NCBI RefSeq assembly: GCF_020921035.1
Contig: NC_063151.1
Location: forward strand, 35,656,934-35,720,933
DNA: 64,000 nucleotides
Source of the DNA: Rhodamnia argentea
Taxonomy: Eukaryota > Streptophyta > Magnoliopsida > Myrtales > Myrtaceae
Direction of reading: 5' to 3'
The translations under genes and the position numbers were made by a program. How positions within the stretch are numbered: the first letter of the stretch is position 1; each line of letters starts with the position of its first letter. The notes beneath the pieces are model-generated. The model made no database searches. It was not told the DNA's origin and worked only from the letters and a program-made list of their open reading frames with translations. This document shows, one piece after another, positions 24,641 through 38,763 of this stretch.

Positions 24641-26860
24641 CAAAAATTCGAGATGAGCAGTTTCGAAAAGTGTCTTTGCCTCTTTAGATTTAGGAATTTC
24701 ACTTTTTTGATTTTATGCATTAATTTTTCGTTCGGCGAACTAAACGGGTGAAAGTTCGGGAAACTAATTCTTGAAAAATATTCCCACCCAAATAAATGCA
24801 CATTAACATTCATCTGTAATGTGAAGTTGCAGATGGTTCAAGGCGATCAAGGAGTCAGATGGGAACGGATCAGGCATGTGGTGGGCTTTCAATGGGTGCA
24901 GCGTGCAAAGCGGAAAGCTACCAAAGAAGGCTGTTCTTCACTTGCATCCATGAATGCCCCCATCCCATCCCATCCATGGTCTGGTCTGCCTTATAGTGTT
25001 AACAAACACTGGAAGAACCCTTTCGGAAATGGAGTGGACGTGCACGCGAACGGGACAGAACTCGACTCTGATACCATGTCAGAAAGCTGATGAGTGGAGG
25101 CAGACGATATACATACATATATATTTATAGCGCATATAAGATCTTATTGTCAATCAATTTGAGATATTGCAACACAGTTTAATCGTGAAATTTGGAACGG
25201 AGATCAAATAAAATAGAATAGGAAGAACAAGAACTGAGTGAATAATGGAGGGTTGGGATTTGACTGGTGGTGTGGCCGCTGGTGTATGGCATTGTGCAGG
25301 CCCCTGTCACAATAATGTCCACACTTTGCTTTTTCTTTCCTGATCATGAGACTGATCAGAGTTTGGTCCCATTGACATTAATTGATCCAAATTATTTGAC
25401 TGCGACTGGTCGGGTCTTTGGTTGTCTTCTCCACCATTGGGATTTGGATCGGGATCGTTGAGGAATCTCCCATCAACTCAGTGTGCACATACATCCACTA
25501 TTTTTTGTAGCATTGTCATAAGGTTTACTTCCACGTGACATGTTCGTGTGATATTATCGAACCGATTGAGTAATTTCGATTTAAGAACACGATTATTTAC
25601 GATTAATGCGGCGCAAAGCAAAGGAGAATGTTTGATTGAGTGACATATCATGCCGACACATCTTTAGATAATTTGCAACCATGCGAAACCGTCTGGTCGA
25701 AGAGCTATTTTATGAGCATGTCGAGGTTACGAAAGAAAAAAATAAATGATAGGTATGTTGTGATTTCTTGAGAGTGGCGATCGAATTTGGCTTGCGTGGG
25801 ATGCACATCTCTCTTGCTAAGGATCGTTGGTAACCCCACTAGCCACTGCATGTTGCCCTCAACAGCACCATTGATGGTCCCTTTTTGGAATTCTCAGCAC
25901 GACCATAGTTAAATCATTCACCTTAATTAACTCGAAATTAACCGTTTTGTAGGCATTGGTCTTTAAAAAAAGACTACTCTTTTTTTTTTTAATGATCTCG
26001 TGGCAATGTGCTATTTTCTTAAGAAGAGTAATCAGGTTGAATAGCTTGCAAAGGTATTTCATGAAAAAAAAAACTTCATGTGAAAAATAGATGACGACGA
26101 ATCATTATTTGAATGGGTCATGTATTCATACGCCCTTCATGTTTCGACAAGCGTAATTATTTCGGGAAAGCAAATGACAAATCTTTACCTTATAAAATAA
26201 GTTTTGTGAAAGTTGATATCTATCGTAACATGACTTTTCAGTGATTTTATCACATGATAAATAGGACGACAATCCAAAACGTTCCATCAAAACTTTATCA
26301 TGCTATTTCATAGAACGTCTAAAGATTCTAAATTTTAATTAAATCATTCGATTTTTTCTTTGTAGAACCCAGCCCAATCGTTACGATCACATCTAGAACT
26401 TCAATATATATATATATATATTTTTTTTGGGCGTGTTTGGCGACACTTCTGCTGTTAAGTTACTGACTTTCAGTTGCACACAAGTTAGGTCTCCAACAAT
26501 TACCCTATAATTAGGGTTATAGCACTGACTAATAACAGTACGAAAATACTTTGCTTAACAGTAATAGAAATACTGAACCGGACGTACGCGCCCGCGTGAG
26601 TACACGTGGGCACCATCCATTGGCCAGCGCCGAAAACAGCACGAGTTCGCTAAAAGCCTCCGTTCCCACAACCAACTCGATGAAACCGAAAAGGAAAAGC
26701 GCTTAGCTGGCCATGGACCGATCGGACGGCCAGAATTCATTGACAGCGAAACATTTTGCGTACGTGGATTCACACTGTATTCGAGCTCCTCCCCTCTTTA
26801 AAAATTGCTCCAATCATTGAATCTCCCTCTACTCTCTCCTCTCTCTCTCTCTCTCTCAAT
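24641..26860. other. Intergenic, with a partial TIR-like segment and AT microsatellite
   Basis: Positions about 24640-24800 resemble the right arm of the repeat at 58260-58400 (TTTAGGAATTTCACTTTTTTGATTTT and a following AAACGGGTGAAAGTTC-like block), so this is probably a truncated transposon arm. A short (TA)n tract lies at 26404-26421. From 26840 the CT-repeat tracts mark the 5' region of the next gene. No coding region is supported. Confidence 0.45.
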
Positions 26861-27791
26861 TTGCTCAGTGTTCGGAAATTGTGTAAACGAAGCATCCACA
26901 AGCTCTCTCTCTCTCTCTCTCTCTGACTCCCTTGTTCGCTCGCTCGTTCGATCGGGGATTCTGGGATTTCGGGGAAGTTAAGAGTAAGAAATCGCTCGTG
27001 TTGGGGGGCACGCGAAGCTTCGATTTTTCTTTTGAAATGGTTGTGATGTGTTGCGAAGCTTTCGTCGCTGAAGAAGAGACGATTGAAGAAGGCGAGTGGG
27101 AGAAAGAGAGATAACGGGGGAAGGAAGTTTTGATTCGCGAAGCAGACGAGCGGTTGGGATTTGGGAAAGAAGCGCCGGCGGGGGTCTCTTCCAATTTGCT
27201 TCTGCTGGTAATTTCGATCGTGAGCTCAATTTGGGTCTGATTCTAGTTGGTATTGCTGCTTCTGGATTGAGGGTAGTCGGGGAAATGGAGGTTTTTGTTT
27301 TCTCGTTTTAGCTTCGGATTGATTGATCATGAACATGGAACCACGAAGTAGATGGTTTCATTGGCATGAACGCGTTTCTGAACTTTATGCAATGCGGAAA
27401 GCATAAAACTTTTTCTTCGTAGAGCTTTTCTTTTTCCCCTCTCTTTATTCTCAAGAAAAATATGTTCTTTCCCCGAGTTAGCAGCTCTGGTCAGATCGTT
27501 GAGATTGATTTCAGATGTGTTAGTATACCTGTTGGTAACAATTCTATGTTCTTCTTTTGAAAATTACGATGTGACTCGGTTTCATTGCTGTTTGGCAGTT
27601 TATGCGATCAATTTTTGACATGAAAAGAAAACATTTTGGGAACTTTAATGGGACAAGTTTCGTCTAATCATCTTTTCTGAGGCTCCATCTTTGATGCTGC
27701 TGAAGAATAGTCTCCAAATTAGCAGTAGTGACTAATATTGATTAAATTTCATGGTGGTGTGTTTCTTAACTAATTTTTACATTGATCACAG
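26820..27791 (+). promoter_or_regulatory. Promoter-proximal region, 5' UTR and likely 5' UTR intron of the DUF1677 gene
   Basis: TTTAAAAA near 26800 could be a TATA box. CT-repeat tracts follow at 26835-26857 and 26903-26924, typical of plant core promoters and leaders. A CTGCTG/GTAATT donor at about 27205 and the CACAG acceptor at 27787-27791, eleven bases before the ATG, would give a leader intron of roughly 590 bp. Transcription start and splicing are inferred. Confidence 0.45.
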
Positions 27792-27802
27792 GGTTTTTAA
27801 CC

Positions 27803-28270
27803 ATGTCCGCAACCATAGTAAGTGACCCTTTGGTGATCTCAACCCCGGAGGCTCAACCATCTGCCATACTCGGGGGCACAGCTCAAATTGATGTGGAATC
27901 CGCCATATGTGACTGCTGTGGGTTGACAGAAGAATGCACACCTGCGTACATCGAACGCATCCGAGAGCGATATCACGGTAAATGGATATGCGGGCTCTGC
28001 GCGGAGGCCATAAAAGATGAAATTGTAAGAACAGAGAGGCTTGTTAGTACTGAAGAGGCCATGACCAGGCATATGAACTTCTGCAAGAAGTTCAAGTCAT
28101 CAGAGCCACCTCCAGATCCTACAGTACACTTGATATCTGCCATGAGACATCTTCTAAGGCGGAGTTTGGAATCGAGATCCCCCCCTAGCAGCCCGATGAG
28201 GAAAGAGACGCGAATGCCTCGCACGCCGCTGACTCGGTCAGAAAGCTGCTTTTCGACTCTAACTGGCTGA
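27803..28270 (+). CDS. DUF1677 family protein
   Basis: An intronless reading frame of 155 aa. I start at MSATIVSDPLV (27803); the in-frame ATG at 27782 lies before the likely leader splice acceptor. Residues about 34-90 carry the family core: a cysteine-rich block CDCCGLTEECT, then YIERIRERYHGKWICGLCAEAIKDEI, then MTRHMNFCKKF. The paired CxxC motifs (CDCC and CGLC) could bind a metal ion, which is inference. The C-terminus is basic and rich in Ser, Pro and Arg (SPPSSPMRKETRMPRTPLTRSESCFSTLTG) and may hold phosphorylation sites. The family is plant-specific and of unknown function. Length fits family members. The next gene on this strand is 12 kb away, so there is no informative neighbourhood. 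Confidence 0.9.
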   Translation: MSATIVSDPLVISTPEAQPSAILGGTAQIDVESAICDCCGLTEECTPAYIERIRERYHGKWICGLCAEAIKDEIVRTERLVSTEEAMTRHMNFCKKFKSSEPPPDPTVHLISAMRHLLRRSLESRSPPSSPMRKETRMPRTPLTRSESCFSTLTG

Positions 28271-31200
28271 TTGGGACATGCAGAATGGAAACAGGAAATA
28301 GGTGAAAGCGGTGCATCAAGCGTTGCATCTAGTACAAAATAATGGAAAAAGAAAAGAATCGAGGATAGATGCTTGTTACAGAAGCTGGTATCATGAAATA
28401 CGGAAGTTCTCTTTGTTATTGGAAATCTAATTTCTCTTTAGAAGATTTTGGCATCTGGGTCTCATTTATCTTCTCCCTTATTTTTGTTGATAACTTGATA
28501 TTGGATTGTTCCGATGCTTATCTGGTCAAATCAAAGGAAACATTAGGAAATTGGAATGATAAGATGCTTGATACCGAAAATTCAAGGAAAGGACTTATCT
28601 TTGCTTCACTTTTCGGCCGAATCTTTTTGCAAGTAGCCACAGTTGGACATCTTTAGCAGAAATTTTTGTCGTCAGGAAAGCTTTTTCTAATTTTCTAGTG
28701 CAAAGTTCACCATTCCTGAAGCCACAACCGGAATCTAGTTCATAATATCGGAATATATCAAGAGCTTAATGAGAGAAAATGCAAAAAGTTAAATGCTGAA
28801 AAAAACTCTGCATAATCTCCAGGAACCTGATAATGGGATGCCGGTTATCCTTGCTGGAATTTTGTTAGGGATGCCTGCTCTTGTTACTGATTGATCTACC
28901 TTGCACGCCTTTTGGTTCAATCGTGAGTTTGAGTTTAAAAGATGGCTTTAAGGATGTTGCTTTTTGAATGGTAGAAAGGTGAAGCCCACTTTTGGTTCTG
29001 ATAGGGAATGTCACGGGCGCTGAAGTTTCACCGGATGACAACATAATGTGGAGATTCTCCAGGTATGGCTAGAGAATGTCACGGGTCTCGAAAGGCCGTG
29101 AGAATATTTTTTCTTGTCAAATAATGCGTAGGAGAAATATCTAATTAGGTTGTCCAGTTGTGTACTGATTCTTTAGGCTGCGGGGTAGATGCTCTGGTTG
29201 AGCCACTTTTCTAGTTAACGATTGAAAAGGATCAAAAGAAGGATTCTGTGTGCATAATAGATCATACTGAGACAAAACAAAACGGTGCGGTGCCTTGTAA
29301 GTCATCGTCTAGCGCAATTTATCGCATCGTTAGTAGGTTTTAGGTTGTTTTGCTCAAGTCAAGCAGCGATTGGAGAATCTAGGTGGGATGATGAGATGAC
29401 CCCTGGCCTTAAGAACTTGTAGTTGCCTGTGATTGGCCAAGAACCTCGATGTCATCGACACTTTCAACGGTTCGATCAATACATTCTTTTAGGTGTTACT
29501 AATCCTTAAAGCCGTAGTGTTTCTCATTACTTCACTCTCGCAAATACTCGATAATTACTACAATGCTGGGAAAATTGCGGTCACAGGAATCATCCGGTAA
29601 CTGAAAAAGAGAACTAGTTCGGTTTTTTCTCTTTTTTCCTCCTATGGATTCATTGGCAGTGATGCAAGGTGGTGAGCAATTATGTGGGTGTGGTGAGAAG
29701 CAGAAGCAGCAGCATGAGAATTTGGACGCTCTGATCGCTGGTCTGAGCTCCAGGATGAAGTGAGCAGAGCCGAGAGGCAAGAAAGTGGACAGAGATTGGA
29801 AGATAAGACTGTGTTGGAGATAGCAGACACGAATTCATCCTGTTGTGTGGCTCCTCTTGCGGTGCCAGACATAAATGCCTTGAATGAGCTTCTTGTGCTT
29901 AATTTTTTGGACAGGAGGCAGCATGGGGCCCGTTTCTTTTTCGTTTGATCAGGAACACTCCATGCCCCCACAGCACCGACAAACAGGTCTATTGTACATA
30001 GATGCACATGCCTTGTCTTTCTCCCCTCCTTGAGGTGTCAAGTGCTCCTCCATTTCGTCCTCAGCAACTCGGTTCGAAGTTGTTTTGTGAAGTGTCTGCA
30101 TCAGTGGTGTTCAGAAGGGGCGTAGAGATATATTTATTAGTAATGGCAGTTTTTTCCCGACCAAAAAAAAAAAAAAAAAAGGAGGTGTGGAGATATGAAT
30201 GCATCCACGTCTGAGTCGTGTTGGAGGTCCAAAAAAATTGTTTCAACTCTAAAAAAAAATTGTTGATGGTCATCTCTATTGAGGTTGAAACACGTCTGAG
30301 AAGTACTTATCAATGGAAGATCTTCAAATCTGTTCTAACCATAACCTTAACTCTTCTTCTTTACCTTTTATCGTTTTTGCCGACAATTTTGACGGACTTG
30401 CCCTTGAAAATCATCTAGAATTCACATCTTTGAAATTGGTGACCAGTTTACTAAGGAGAAAAGTATCCAAAAAGATAAAAATATTTTTGCATTGGCGCCA
30501 ATTCAGTTCTAAACATTTTGTATTTATGTCAATAGAGTCCATCCGGTCAATTTTGATCGAAAATTACTAACGTGAACACTGATCAGCCATCGTGCCACGC
30601 TGATGTGAATTATGCATCCACACTCTTCCACCAATGGCACCTGCTTCTTCTTCTTCTTCTTCCTAAGGGAAGTAGCTTTCACCTAACCCATGAATTTCTT
30701 GTACGTTCCTTTGACCCTTCTCACCAACAAAACCCTTTTTTTAATATGGTGGCATTATAATCACAGGTTCATTTCCTTTTGTCCTCTTTCGGATTGTAAT
30801 CTCATGTGAAACGGCCATTTCGATGGGAAATGGGGGGAAAAACATTGTCATGAATCATGATTAAGGCCAAGTTGGTGGAGCAATTATTGGGAGGAAGCTT
30901 CTGCAAGTTGTCCGAATATGCCTATCTTGTCATAACAAATTGGCCAGGCCAATTTGGCCTTATCCGGATTGGGATGACGTCATTAGCTAGCTAATTAAGT
31001 ACGCATAATTTATCTCTTGAACATAGTAGTAATAACAAAATTTTCATATTATGGCATGTCGTTGAATAGTATCCACGTAGGCTGTTGACTACTGGAACGC
31101 GAGTATTATACGGGTTGATTTGACTGACCGAACAGGAATTCTACAAAGTGAGGGTCGTACCTTGAAGAATCCAAAAGGGCTCGTCTCATGTGCTATTTGT

Positions 31201-32364
31201 CTTTTCTAAGTGAGAACACATGTGGAAAATGGAAATGCTAAATCTAACATTATGACAAATTAAATGATATTCTGCATTTCTAATTGGAAACCAAAAGAAC
31301 AACTTCTTTGTGTTTTTGATGTCCGGTGTTAGAACTTAGACAAATAGAGGGTAAATGTGGATTCACGACAATAAAAAATGTCGCAGGTGGCAAAATCCCA
31401 ATTAAGGGCAATGGAAGCCCCAATTAATTTTATTTTACACAAAACGAGATAATAAAAGATGTGATTTTTATATTAATGAAAAACTGTGAAATTAAGAGAG
31501 TGGGTAAGGTCCCCTCATCGAGAGAAATTTAAGTGTCCATCACTGATGTTGATGCTGCACCTTCCTCGCTCTAAGGATAGAGCTCATGGTCTTTTCATCC
31601 CACTCCTGTCTAAGTCGCCATCAACTTGGTCTATTTCTCCTTAAATCAAAAGCATTCCTTGTTTTAAAAGGGTTTGCCACTCAAAGTGCATTATCTCTGT
31701 TTTACCCCATCCCACACCAAAAAAAAAAAACACCAATTGTTTGCTCCAGGCATATGAAAGTCGTGCCACTGTCATCACAAGCGTGATTTTGAGCTGTCCT
31801 CATGTGTACATTTAATTCTGTTTTTCCTTCCAAATTAGTTAGGACGAGATGTTCCACATTTCCAAACGAGCTATTTTACAACAAGACAACCAATTCGCTC
31901 GTATTATGATCGACGGAAACAAATCAAGTTTTCCCAATCTAGCAGCGTCTTCGACGGTGATTGGACACTGCACTCCAAGCTTGGAAGATCAGAGTTCGCT
32001 GAGTAAGTTTCAAGAGGGGAGTGACCAACCCCTTTTGGTAGTACACCAAACTAATGAGGACTCGAATGGGGAATTTCTTTATTGAATTGCTACTGGTAAA
32101 GAACATTCGATTATTTCGGGAAGAGTTCTTGTTTTCCTACAGTTAGGCAAACAGCTCGTTGTAACTGGAAAACTCATTCAGAGGAGTGATCTTGGTAACA
32201 GGCCCAAACCACCAAAGCAAGTGAATGGTTTTGCAGCTCGGGGAGAGGCCCATCCTGCATGTTAAAAGTGGCGCACAAGTGAATAGGCCGATAAAATTAA
32301 ATTCAAGTCCGCTACAGCGAACGAGGTGCATGAGTCTCCCATGCTTACCAGCCAGGTGAATCGA
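28271..32364. other. Intergenic between two convergent genes
   Basis: Four kilobases between the DUF1677 gene and the aldehyde dehydrogenase gene, which point towards each other. It holds the 3' UTRs, a poly-A run at 30162-30180, and a single transposon arm at about 30430-30610 related to the element at 9139-9854. A short ORF (39 codons from 29644, MDSLAVMQGG) followed in another frame by an open stretch to 29948 is noted but not recognisable. No gene is called. Confidence 0.45.
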
Positions 32365-35300
32365 CTACCCAAAATTAATCCCTTGTGCCAACGGCAATTC
32401 ACTCCCATGGTTGATTGTGCTGTACAAAAAATTAACATTGGTCAGGCTGAATTGCAAAGTATGTGCACTTTTTTCAGATTGGTCGAAAAGAAGATGACAA
32501 CATGGTGCTGTATGGACAATTAGAAGTTACCAAGTTGATCGTCGCATGTATTGCTTCCATGAGTCGCTCCCGGCTTCACGACCTCCGCCTGTTGCCTTCT
32601 CGCCACCAAAAGCACCACCTATCTCAGCTCCATTTGTTGGGATGTTCACATTTACAATGCCACAGTCACTTCCTTGTGGTCTGCAATGTACATAACAGAC
32701 AGGACAATAAAACCGTAGGGCCGGGCAACAAAGGATGGCAAAACCTTTGACCGAACATGAGACAAAACAGAGAACCTAAATGTGCAAATAAATGCTAGTA
32801 TTTGCTCTGTAGATGTTTTTCATATTACAAATCCTCAAAATGAAACTGCAAGAAATAGAATAGAGGCATTTTTTCAAAATCTGTGGGGGCTCAATTACAT
32901 ACCCAATCCATTTGAAGATGACATCTGGTCTGCGGGTAAATATGGAACTACTTAATCCTTGGGGTACAGAGTTGTTTATTTCGATTGCTTCCTTGAAAGT
33001 CTGCATGGCGCAGACACAAACTCAAGTTTCATCACAACCATATCGCAAATGGCAATGTCTAGATAATTCAACAGAAATTATCTTCTATCTGGAAGGAGAT
33101 ACCTGAAATTTCATGACATATAGGACAGGAGCAAACAACTCTTCTTTAACAACATCAGCCTTTGGAGAAATTTCAACTATTGTGGGCTGCACAAAGTTGC
33201 CTTCAGACTCTATGACTGAGCCACCTGTAAGGATCTTCCCTCCCTGCAAATAGCCAACCAAGTAGAGCTTCACTATCGGGCAGCAGAATAAGGGCTACAC
33301 CATTGCTTCTAAGTAGCAATTGGACAAAGGTTTAAACCACAGGTATTGTGAAAATAGTTGTAGAAAAAGACAACCCATGCAGATTTGGATAGTTGCTGAA
33401 AGTGGGTAAGAGAGTTAATATGTACCTGAGACTTAATGATCTCCATTCCCTTCTCAAAATTCTCCCTTGAGGAAGCAGTATGTAATGGTCCAAGCAAGTT
33501 ACCTTTCTCTAAAGGATTCCCTATTTTAACTTGTTTATATACGTCAACGAGATGATCAAGTACTTTCTGGTATATGCTCTCATGGAGGAGCTTCAATGCA
33601 AGCAAGCATACATAGTATTAGTCTTACATTTACTCCAGGGTGCCAACAACAAAATATTCGCAAGAATCCAAAATGCTCTCGAATACCAGTCTACGGCACG
33701 TTGTGCAGCGTTGACCAGCTGTACCAACAGCAGCGAAAACAACAGACCGAACAGCTAACTGGATGTCTGCGTCATCCATAACAATTATAGCATTGTTTCC
33801 ACTTAATTCTAGCAAACATTTACCATATCTTGCATTCACCGTCTGCTGAACCATCAAACCAACCTGTAGATGAGCATGAACAGACTAATTAAATTTCTAA
33901 AGAAGGATCTCAGATTTCACCCAAGAAAAATAAGCAGCAAAATAAATGAGATCATATCATGTTAGGGGCTGAGAATATCAACCCGCACAGTAACCTAGAG
34001 AAATGGATGAATCATTCTGTTTAACGTTTCTTCTCTACTAAACATAATAAAATAAGGAATCAACTATGCTAGAGGACCTTAAGTTCTGATAGGGAACTAA
34101 AGAGAAAGGGACCTTGCAAGTAAGTGAGCTAGAAGAGAATACAGTAGTACCTTGGAACTTCCAGTGAAGGAAACCAGAGGGATGCGTGTATCCTTCGCTA
34201 TTGCTTGACCAATTTCAGCCCCTCCACAAAGTGAGGTAAAAATAGAACCAGGTAAGTTGTTTTTTTCCAAAACACCAGCAACTAGCTTCGTCATTGCAAT
34301 GGTCACCAAAGGAGTTGTTGGTGCACCTTTCCTATTATGACATTGATTAAGCAATATTCATAAACTGGTGATCAGCAAAAAGAAATATCCAACTTGGGAG
34401 ATGGTCAACAAAATAAAGCAAATAGTAGAGTCAGTGCTTTTCTTTCTCTCGGTTTTCTTTCCTTTTTTTTCTTTTTCCCCTCGGGTTTTTTCGAGAGATA
34501 ATCAAAGCAGCAATTCATTGCAGAAACGTAGAGATAAGGGCACATGAAGATGGTGATTGTTGTCTGAAAAGTGGGAGAGAACAATGACTGTAATTGCTTC
34601 CTTATCAATTCAAGTCAAATACATGTCTTGAAGCCTTACATTTGACATAAACTGCACTGCCTCCTCGAAGCCATCCAGTTATCCAAAATCAATATATTTA
34701 ACCAAGACATAAAACTATGGGCACAGTTAATTGGCAAATACCAGTAGGCAGAGGATAAATCAGGCTTTGTGGAAAAATGAACAAGAGTAAGCTTCAAGAA
34801 AATCTGGCTGTTGAAGAATGTGTGCACCAAGGACCAGAAATTGGGCAGAGTGTTCAAGCAATGAATCAATACCAGCAATAACAGATAATTCCAAGCGAAT
34901 TGCATGGCAACTTTAGTTGATGTACATATTCCAAAGTCCACACTGATAGTCTAGAATACCCATGAATTAGCAGTAGAATTTAGAGCCCTGGTTCTTCAAA
35001 TGAAAAAAAAAAAAACTGAACTAAAAAAATTGGACCTCCCAGCTTGCTTACCAAACAACACAATTGCCACAGACAAGTGCAATGCAAGCATTCCATCCTA
35101 GAGAAAACATAAAAAGAAAAAATGCATGAAAAAGGAGAACTTGGAAATGTTCAGCATAAATTCTTTAAAAGTAATGTAATAAAAGCAAGGGCAACATAAA
35201 AGTTAGTTAAAGGCAAATGCATCGATCACAGCAACAAAATAAGTTGTAAAGAATGTAGGGAATGAAATCGGCGGAACTTGATACATCACAAAATTAATCT

Positions 35301-38300
35301 TTGATAGCAATAACAGAGTATGCGTGCCCATCAACGGTCCAGCTTTCCTATAGCCACAAAATGCTTAGCCATGTAACAATCCAGAATGTTGACATTGTCC
35401 AAGCAAGGTATATTTCCGTTTTAGTTCATCCAATCCATCACTAAAAGTCAGCCCAAATACTTTAGATGGTGAACAAAATAGATATAGAATATGTCTGCAA
35501 AAATTGTTGGAGACTCTCAGTAGTTAAAACCATAAACCTTCCACATTTCAAGATCAAGTACATTAAGGCTGACTTTGAATGATCTTATTTTTCTCTTTAG
35601 TGCACCTAGTCAACCGCTTACATTACTCCTAAATGATCTAACCTCAACAGAAGTTTCAAACACTTCGCCAAGGGCTATGTTCAGGGCAAAACCAACTAAA
35701 TAGAATGCAAAACTCTCCAAGACTAAAACTGCAGGATGAATCCTGGTTGTACTCCTTTTTCAATTTATGTCTATTCAAAGTTTCAAGCACGCAGAATCTG
35801 AGCAACAATTTAGAAAACCAGATACACTGCTCACCGAGCACTGCACATGGGAAGTTGAATGCTGTAATTACTCCCACAACCCCGAGAGGATTCCACATCT
35901 GTCCAATTATTTCACATATGGAAAAGTTACAGCCGCAGCATCCTGAAGCACTAATACACCAACTTCCAAGGTAAGATCATGAAGCTTACCTCCAACATCA
36001 TGTGATTAGGACCTGCAAATAAAGCGTGCAGAGTTATTTTGCAGACTATGATGTCGTAACTAGAGAAGCTCTTCTAAGGTGTTGAAGATAAAAAGTTACA
36101 TTCAATTTACAAAATAAACACGTGGAGGATGGTTTCCTGGACTTCATTGACTAAGATCATAACTAGCAGTAGTTTGCAGATAGCGATATTAAAGTTTTGA
36201 GCTCACGTTCTGAGGGTATGATCAATCCATTCAGTTGCCGACTTAACCCCACAGCAAAATCGCACATATCGATAATCTCCTGTGAAAAATATGATGCTTA
36301 TGGGATCAGAAACCAGTAAATCTAGAGCCATTTAACTCAATATAGGATGGTCCGTACAGTATTAGATACTCAAAACATGTCAAATGTAGAGCCACATAGC
36401 TAAATTCTATCGGGCTCCCAGTGGGTTAGATATGCACAGGAAATCAAGAAACAGAAAATGAGGCAAGAGGAACAGCATTGAGATTAAAACGAAGATGTCA
36501 ACCTTGTCTGTGGGCAACACATCCATTTGCATCTTATATATACGTGCTTTATATGGAAATCAAGAAACTATTGTAACGATGGAAACATAACACTAAACAA
36601 ATCATGAGCCATAATAGAGTTGATGTCATCCGTGAGATTATTTAAACATTAGAGTCTCGCGTTTCTCCTCTCATGCTATCTGATACGCCACCAATTGCTC
36701 CAAAAGTGGCTGACAGGAGATTATATATTGACAAAAGATTGGATAACAAGTATGAATATGAAAGGCCACACATAGATCTAGTGAAGATATATATATTTTT
36801 TTTCATGTAAACACACAAAAGAGAATTTGATTTGTTAATATGTCACGCACTTGAACTTCCCCTATTCCTTCAGGAAGTATCTTTCCCATTTCGAGTGAGA
36901 CAAGGCGACCAAGATGCTGTAGTTTGCCTCTCAACGCATCACCTATTTGTCTAACAATTTCACCTCTCTTTGGGGCTGGCACCTGAAATGAAGAACCAAA
37001 TTGGTTGTTAAAAAAAGGCATTTTCTTCCTGTTAAGCATTTCCTATGGAGATATCCTAGGGAAGAAAACTGAAGATGCAAATACTTCATGCCATATGGTA
37101 GTCACATATCTGGAAAAAACTAAACCTATCTTTGGATGAAAGAGAGACAGAGATGGTGAGTTTACTTGCATCCACATCTTTGCTGCATCAAAACAAGCTT
37201 GCATGCCTTCCTCATAATCTTCAAGGGATCCTTCAACAACTTCAGCAATTACCTATATCAAATTCATGTGTTATAGACAGTAGATTCCATCTTAAAACAA
37301 TAATCTGAAATCTGCAATAACGAGAAATTAGTAAACAGACTTGAGCATATTTATTCAAAGACCAAGTTCAGTTCAATTACTTTCATATATCGACGGGGGA
37401 GAAATAAACACATGCAGCAGCCAAAAAGGAACCATTGATTCAAAGTGTATCAATTAATCAAAACGTGTAATGCCATTCACTTAACAGTCCACATCTTCCA
37501 ATGGCGTCTTCTGCAACCCTGAGCTTTGCCAAATCAATGCATTTCAGCACGTGGATAAGAGCTTCTTTGATGTCTATGCAAGAGGTCCTAAATACAATAC
37601 CATTGATGAAATGCCAGTTGATATTAGAAAATAGAAACCACATGGAGGAGATATTGAATTTTACTAAGCAATGGAGGTTTTTTTTTGTGTTGTTTTTTTT
37701 TTTTTGGTCGGTTACTAAGCTATGGAGTTATCCTATCGAAATTTACAACTTCTTACTCCGAAAGGAGAAAAAATGATTGTGGCAGTCTCAAGTCTCGGTA
37801 TCTGGACCAAATTATGGGTCGATTGGCAACTATGGATCCGATTTCAATTAGACACAGCTGACTCTGTCTGATTAAAAATGCTTCAAGCGGGTACTTCTGC
37901 TTCGAAAAAGCTATAACTACTTCAGCAAAATCATACAGAACGTTAAAAAAAAAAAAAAAGGAAAAATGAAAGAGCCTTTAAAAACAGGAATCGGTGGAAG
38001 ATTGAGCAATTGAGAACGGATACTTCCTAAAGCATCTCGGGGGTGCTTTTGCAGATTTTGTATTTAGCTTTTACATGCTTCTAATACTTGAAAGAAACTA
38101 TTAGATGTAAAAGAACTAGAAAAGGGTTCATATTTTTCTGCATATAATATAAATCATCCCATCATATGGCCTGATCGTGTTTACTGAATAGTTGCTCTAG
38201 TCAAAGCTACAACGCCATGATAGCACAGCAAAGCATCAAAGTCAGGGCACGAAGAGCTACAGCAACACCCGATGAATTCCAATCAGACGGGGCAATGCAG

Positions 38301-38763
38301 ACCAAGTAATAAACAGTACAGTGAAATACAAGCACGCCAAGCTCCATTTTCGGGCTTAGAGAACAAATTTACCAGCAAATAGCGCCATCGAGTCGCGGGT
38401 AAATTCCACAAGTCAAATTTAACCAACAATAATACAGCCACCACATCGGAAAATTTCACAAGCACGAGAAAGAAAAAGATGGTGTATGATCCTCTTGATT
38501 CCCGAGTATAATGAAGGGAAAAGCCGAGCCCGATCGTGATCACCACGATGAGCTAACGGATACACACACATCTGTTACGAATATAGCCAGAAAAACGAGC
38601 TTGTGTGCGTGGGAGTGGGAGGCGGCACCTGATTGTCGGCGGGGTTGAGAGTGGCGACGACGGGACCACGTGCCTTCCAGGCGCCATTGACGTAGCAGCC
38701 CAAGTTGCGAGGGCCGAGGCCGATCTCTTTCAGGAACTCGTATCCTTTCTTCGCGAAGCTCAT
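32365..38763 (-). CDS. ALDH7B4: Aldehyde dehydrogenase family 7 (antiquitin-like)
   Basis: Fourteen exons on the minus strand join in frame to 508 aa, the normal length: 38763-38629, 37252-37166, 36982-36851, 36279-36207, 36012-35990, 35898-35835, 35097-35052, 34331-34151, 33863-33687, 33590-33426, 33243-33103, 33000-32903, 32680-32531 and 32419-32365. Catalytic features: Asn165 in TAFNFPCA, the NAD-binding FTGSSK end at 247, Glu266 in LLELSGNNA, and nucleophile Cys300 in [13 protein letters not shown]. The C-terminus has [30 protein letters not shown] and ends [11 protein letters not shown]. The last exon joins through a split Cys codon. Known role: NAD-dependent oxidation of aminoadipic semialdehyde and lipid-derived aldehydes, cytosolic, stress-induced in plants. 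Exon 5 is only 23 nt. Apparently intact. Confidence 0.97.
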
